A stretch of DNA of 64,000 nt from Ketobacter sp. (GTDB taxonomy: Bacteria > Pseudomonadota > Gammaproteobacteria > Pseudomonadales > Ketobacteraceae): the NCBI RefSeq assembly GCF_003671495.1, contig NZ_RCHN01000045.1:124001-188000 (forward strand), read 5' to 3'. The translations under genes and the position numbers were made by a program. This document shows, in pieces, positions 62,230 through 64,000 of this stretch. Below the pieces are notes generated by a model. The model made no database searches and was not told the DNA's origin. It was given only the letters and a program-made list of their open reading frames with translations. The first letter of the stretch is position 1. The number at the start of each line of letters is the position of its first letter.

Positions 62230-63036
62230 TCAGTTTAGACCCACAAACAACAACAGCCCTGCCCCCAACAGCAGGCGATAGATCACAAAGGGCGTCATGC
62301 CGATTCGCTCCAACAGGCGCAGGAACAGGTGAATACAGAGAAACGCGCTGAAAGCCGACGCCAGGATACCGAGAATCATCAGGTTCCAGGGCACCTCCAT
62401 ACCGCTGGAGGCCAGCTTGACCGTCTCCAGGGTGCCTGCCGCCACGATAATGGGAATGGACAACAGCATGGAGAAACGGGCCGCTGCGACGCGGTTAAAG
62501 CCCAGGAACAGGGCTGCGGTCATGGTGATGCCACTGCGGGAGGTGCCGGGTATCAGTGCGATGGCCTGGGCGAAACCGATCACCAACGCCAGCATCAGCG
62601 TCATCCGCGCCAGATCGAAGCCGCTGTTGGCCTTGCGATCCGATGCCCACAGCAGCAGGCCAAAGATAATGGTGGTCAGCGCAATCACAAAACTGGAGCG
62701 CAGATTGTCTTCGATGAAATCACTGAACAGGCCGCCAAACACCACCGCCGGAATGGTGCCCACCACCACCGCAAACGCCAGCCCCAGATCCTGGTTCATC
62801 TCCCGGGTCTGCAGTCCCGTGAACATGCCCGCCACCATGCGGCGGATGTCCTGGTTGAAATAGGTGACCACCGCCATCAGGGTGCCCACGTGCACCGCCA
62901 CATCGAAGGCCTGCCCCTGATCTGGCCAGCCCAGCAATTGCGACGGCAGTATAAGGTGTGCTGAACTGGAAACAGGCAGGAACTCCGTCAGGCCCTGAAT
63001 CACGGCCAAGATCAACGCCTGAATAATAATATCCAT
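62230..63036 (-). CDS. uppP: Undecaprenyl-diphosphate phosphatase UppP (BacA)
   Basis: 268 aa with about eight membrane helices. Dephosphorylates undecaprenyl diphosphate to recycle the cell-wall lipid carrier. Signature motifs GLTEFLPVSSSAHLIL (about residues 15-30) and ALIPGTSRSGITMTAALFLGF (about 163-183) carry the catalytic Glu/Ser and Arg. AAGGATGGG precedes the ATG. A DUF368 PopT-type lipid-carrier transporter is also in this window. Confidence 0.97.
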   Translation of the reverse strand: MDIIIQALILAVIQGLTEFLPVSSSAHLILPSQLLGWPDQGQAFDVAVHVGTLMAVVTYFNQDIRRMVAGMFTGLQTREMNQDLGLAFAVVVGTIPAVVFGGLFSDFIEDNLRSSFVIALTTIIFGLLLWASDRKANSGFDLARMTLMLALVIGFAQAIALIPGTSRSGITMTAALFLGFNRVAAARFSMLLSIPIIVAAGTLETVKLASSGMEVPWNLMILGILASAFSAFLCIHLFLRLLERIGMTPFVIYRLLLGAGLLLFVGLN

Positions 63037-63063
63037 CTACCCATCCTTAATCAGTATCAACCA

Positions 63064-63525
63064 CTACGGTACCTGGGTGGTAATGCGATAGCCCGCCACA
63101 AATTCCGGCGGCATTCTTTTGGGTTTGCCGGAATCCACGGCCACACAGACCCATTTGGTGCACCCACGCAATACGGTGGCACCATCTTTTGGTCTGATGA
63201 GCTGATAACGGCGGGTGATGGAAATCTTCTGGTCGTTTTCAACAATCCAGGTGCCCATCACCAGAGTGTCGCCTTTGAAGGTGGCCGCCAGGTAATCCAC
63301 TTCATGACGACGGGCCACCATGGCCCGGTTCAACTCGGTGTATTTATCCCAGCCCAGGCCCAACGCCTGGGAATGCCCCCAGGCGGCGTCTTCCAGCCAA
63401 CTCACATAGACCACATTATTGGTATGGCCCATGATATCGATGTGTTGATCGTCCACCTGTATGACTCGATGGAAAGAAGGCGCGCCGTAATCCCACTCCA
63501 GTGCGTTGACTTCTTCCTGGTTCAT
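63064..63525 (-). CDS. Acyl-CoA thioesterase, 4-hydroxybenzoyl-CoA/YbgC type
   Basis: 153 aa hot-dog fold enzyme. The core DDQHIDIMGHTNNVVYVSWLEDAAW (about residues 25-49) has the catalytic Asp and the GH-NN pattern of the 4HBT family; ARRHEVDYLAATFKGDTLVMGTW follows. Hydrolyses an acyl-CoA; substrate uncertain. Between tsaB and uppP. Confidence 0.88.
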   Translation of the reverse strand: MNQEEVNALEWDYGAPSFHRVIQVDDQHIDIMGHTNNVVYVSWLEDAAWGHSQALGLGWDKYTELNRAMVARRHEVDYLAATFKGDTLVMGTWIVENDQKISITRRYQLIRPKDGATVLRGCTKWVCVAVDSGKPKRMPPEFVAGYRITTQVP

Positions 63526-63550
63526 GCATGACCCCTAACACGGTTTCTGA

Positions 63551-64000
63551 TCATTTGGCCTTGGCTGCCACATCGTTGCGCAGATAGACCGGTGCCACCT
63601 GCTCCGCTGCCACCTGATTGCCGTCACTGAATTCGGTTTGTGCCAACGCCAACAGATCCAGCCCGTGGGGCAGCAGAGACGGCTCGCATTGTTGCAATGG
63701 ACCGGTGCCAAGCTCAAGTAGTTTTTGGTAACACCAGCCGCTGCCAACGCCAGACCAGCCCGGTTGGGCCGTAATACCTGCGAGCGTGGCCACCTGGTCC
63801 GGCTTGCGCACGCACTCTTCTCCCACCAGCCTTACGCGACCGGCATGCTCCACGACGTACGAGCCCCAGTACACCTCCCCCATGCGAGCATCAAAAGCAA
63901 CGTGCACCTGCTGCACGCCGTACTCACGCCAGGCACGATGGGCCACCACCGCCAGAGAGGACACCGGCACCACCGGCAGCTCCCCACCAAAGGCCAGGCC
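63551..64000 (-). CDS. tsaB: tRNA N6-threonylcarbamoyladenosine factor TsaB, C-terminal part
   Basis: 149 residues visible; the frame stays open to the window edge, so the start lies outside. The visible part begins GLAFGGELPVVPVSSLAVVAHRAW, the end of the ASKHA-fold ATPase lobe, then HVAFDARMGEVYWGSY, as in TsaB, and ends ...VAPVYLRNDVAAKAK, the conserved TsaB C-terminus. TsaB scaffolds TsaD/TsaE in t6A37 synthesis. Confidence 0.9.
   Translation of the reverse strand, partial: GLAFGGELPVVPVSSLAVVAHRAWREYGVQQVHVAFDARMGEVYWGSYVVEHAGRVRLVGEECVRKPDQVATLAGITAQPGWSGVGSGWCYQKLLELGTGPLQQCEPSLLPHGLDLLALAQTEFSDGNQVAAEQVAPVYLRNDVAAKAK

Overview
The window is chromosomal DNA from a motile, Gram-negative gammaproteobacterium of the Pseudomonadales/Oceanospirillales type. 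The strongest evidence is gene order. The backbone tilS-pyrG-kdsA-eno-ftsB-ispD-ispF-truD-pcm-nlpD-rpoS-sRNA-fdxA-mutS-cinA-recA and recX-alaS-lysC-csrA-tRNA-Ser-tRNA-Arg is close to the Pseudomonas order. A long-chain-alkane monooxygenase (AlmA type), a phasin-like protein, a Na+-pumping oxaloacetate decarboxylase and an acyl-CoA dehydrogenase pair suggest a marine, lipid- or hydrocarbon-using relative (Alcanivorax/Ketobacter/Marinobacter-like). The genus is inference.

Layout. 1-9.9 kb: flagellar locus, with cheV-cheR-flgBCDEFGH on the minus strand divergent from flgA-flgM-flgN-ycgR on the plus strand. Readable sigma-54 (flgB, flgF) and sigma-28 (flgM) promoters are present. 9.9-12.1 kb: three-gene arsenosugar-type cluster (arsS and two glycosyltransferase-like genes). 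12.2-14.6 kb: acyl-CoA dehydrogenase pair. 14.8-16.7 kb: tRNA-Arg(CCU) then modBC. 16.7-21.5 kb: glpG-bcp, hemH, a tandem kinase/pseudokinase membrane protein and a small unknown. 21.6-25.0 kb: oadGAB. 25.4-30.9 kb: two tRNAs, csrA, lysC, alaS, recX. 30.9-36.7 kb: a block separating recX from recA (phasin-like, coiled-coil stress protein, almA, hsp20, fnr/anr, hemN). 36.9-44.6 kb: recA with an SOS box, cinA, mutS, fdxA, two small RNAs, rpoS, nlpD. 44.7-54.5 kb: popT-type DUF368, pcm, truD, ispFD, ftsB, eno, kdsA, pyrG, tilS. 54.5-58.1 kb: Gld-like ABC system. 58.5-64 kb: plsB, rsmJ, an unknown, uppP, a thioesterase and the end of tsaB.

The most notable discovery is in the 909-bp gap between rpoS and fdxA. 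It holds two tandem CsrB/RsmZ-type regulatory RNAs on the minus strand. One is about 290 nt with 19 GGA motifs; the other is about 125 nt with three perfect hairpins presenting AGGA in their loops. Each ends in an intrinsic terminator and is preceded, roughly 165-180 bp upstream, by a near-perfect GacA upstream activating sequence. Their presumed target, csrA, lies in the same window at 25.9-26.1 kb.

Other regulatory circuits can be read directly. The fnr gene sits between two promoters (hsp20 and hemN) that each carry an FNR/Anr box at the spacing expected for class II activation. The recA promoter has a LexA box, while recX lies far away behind a phasin-like gene and so has probably lost SOS coupling. 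The flgF sigma-54 promoter is built inside a four-copy 12-bp tandem repeat.
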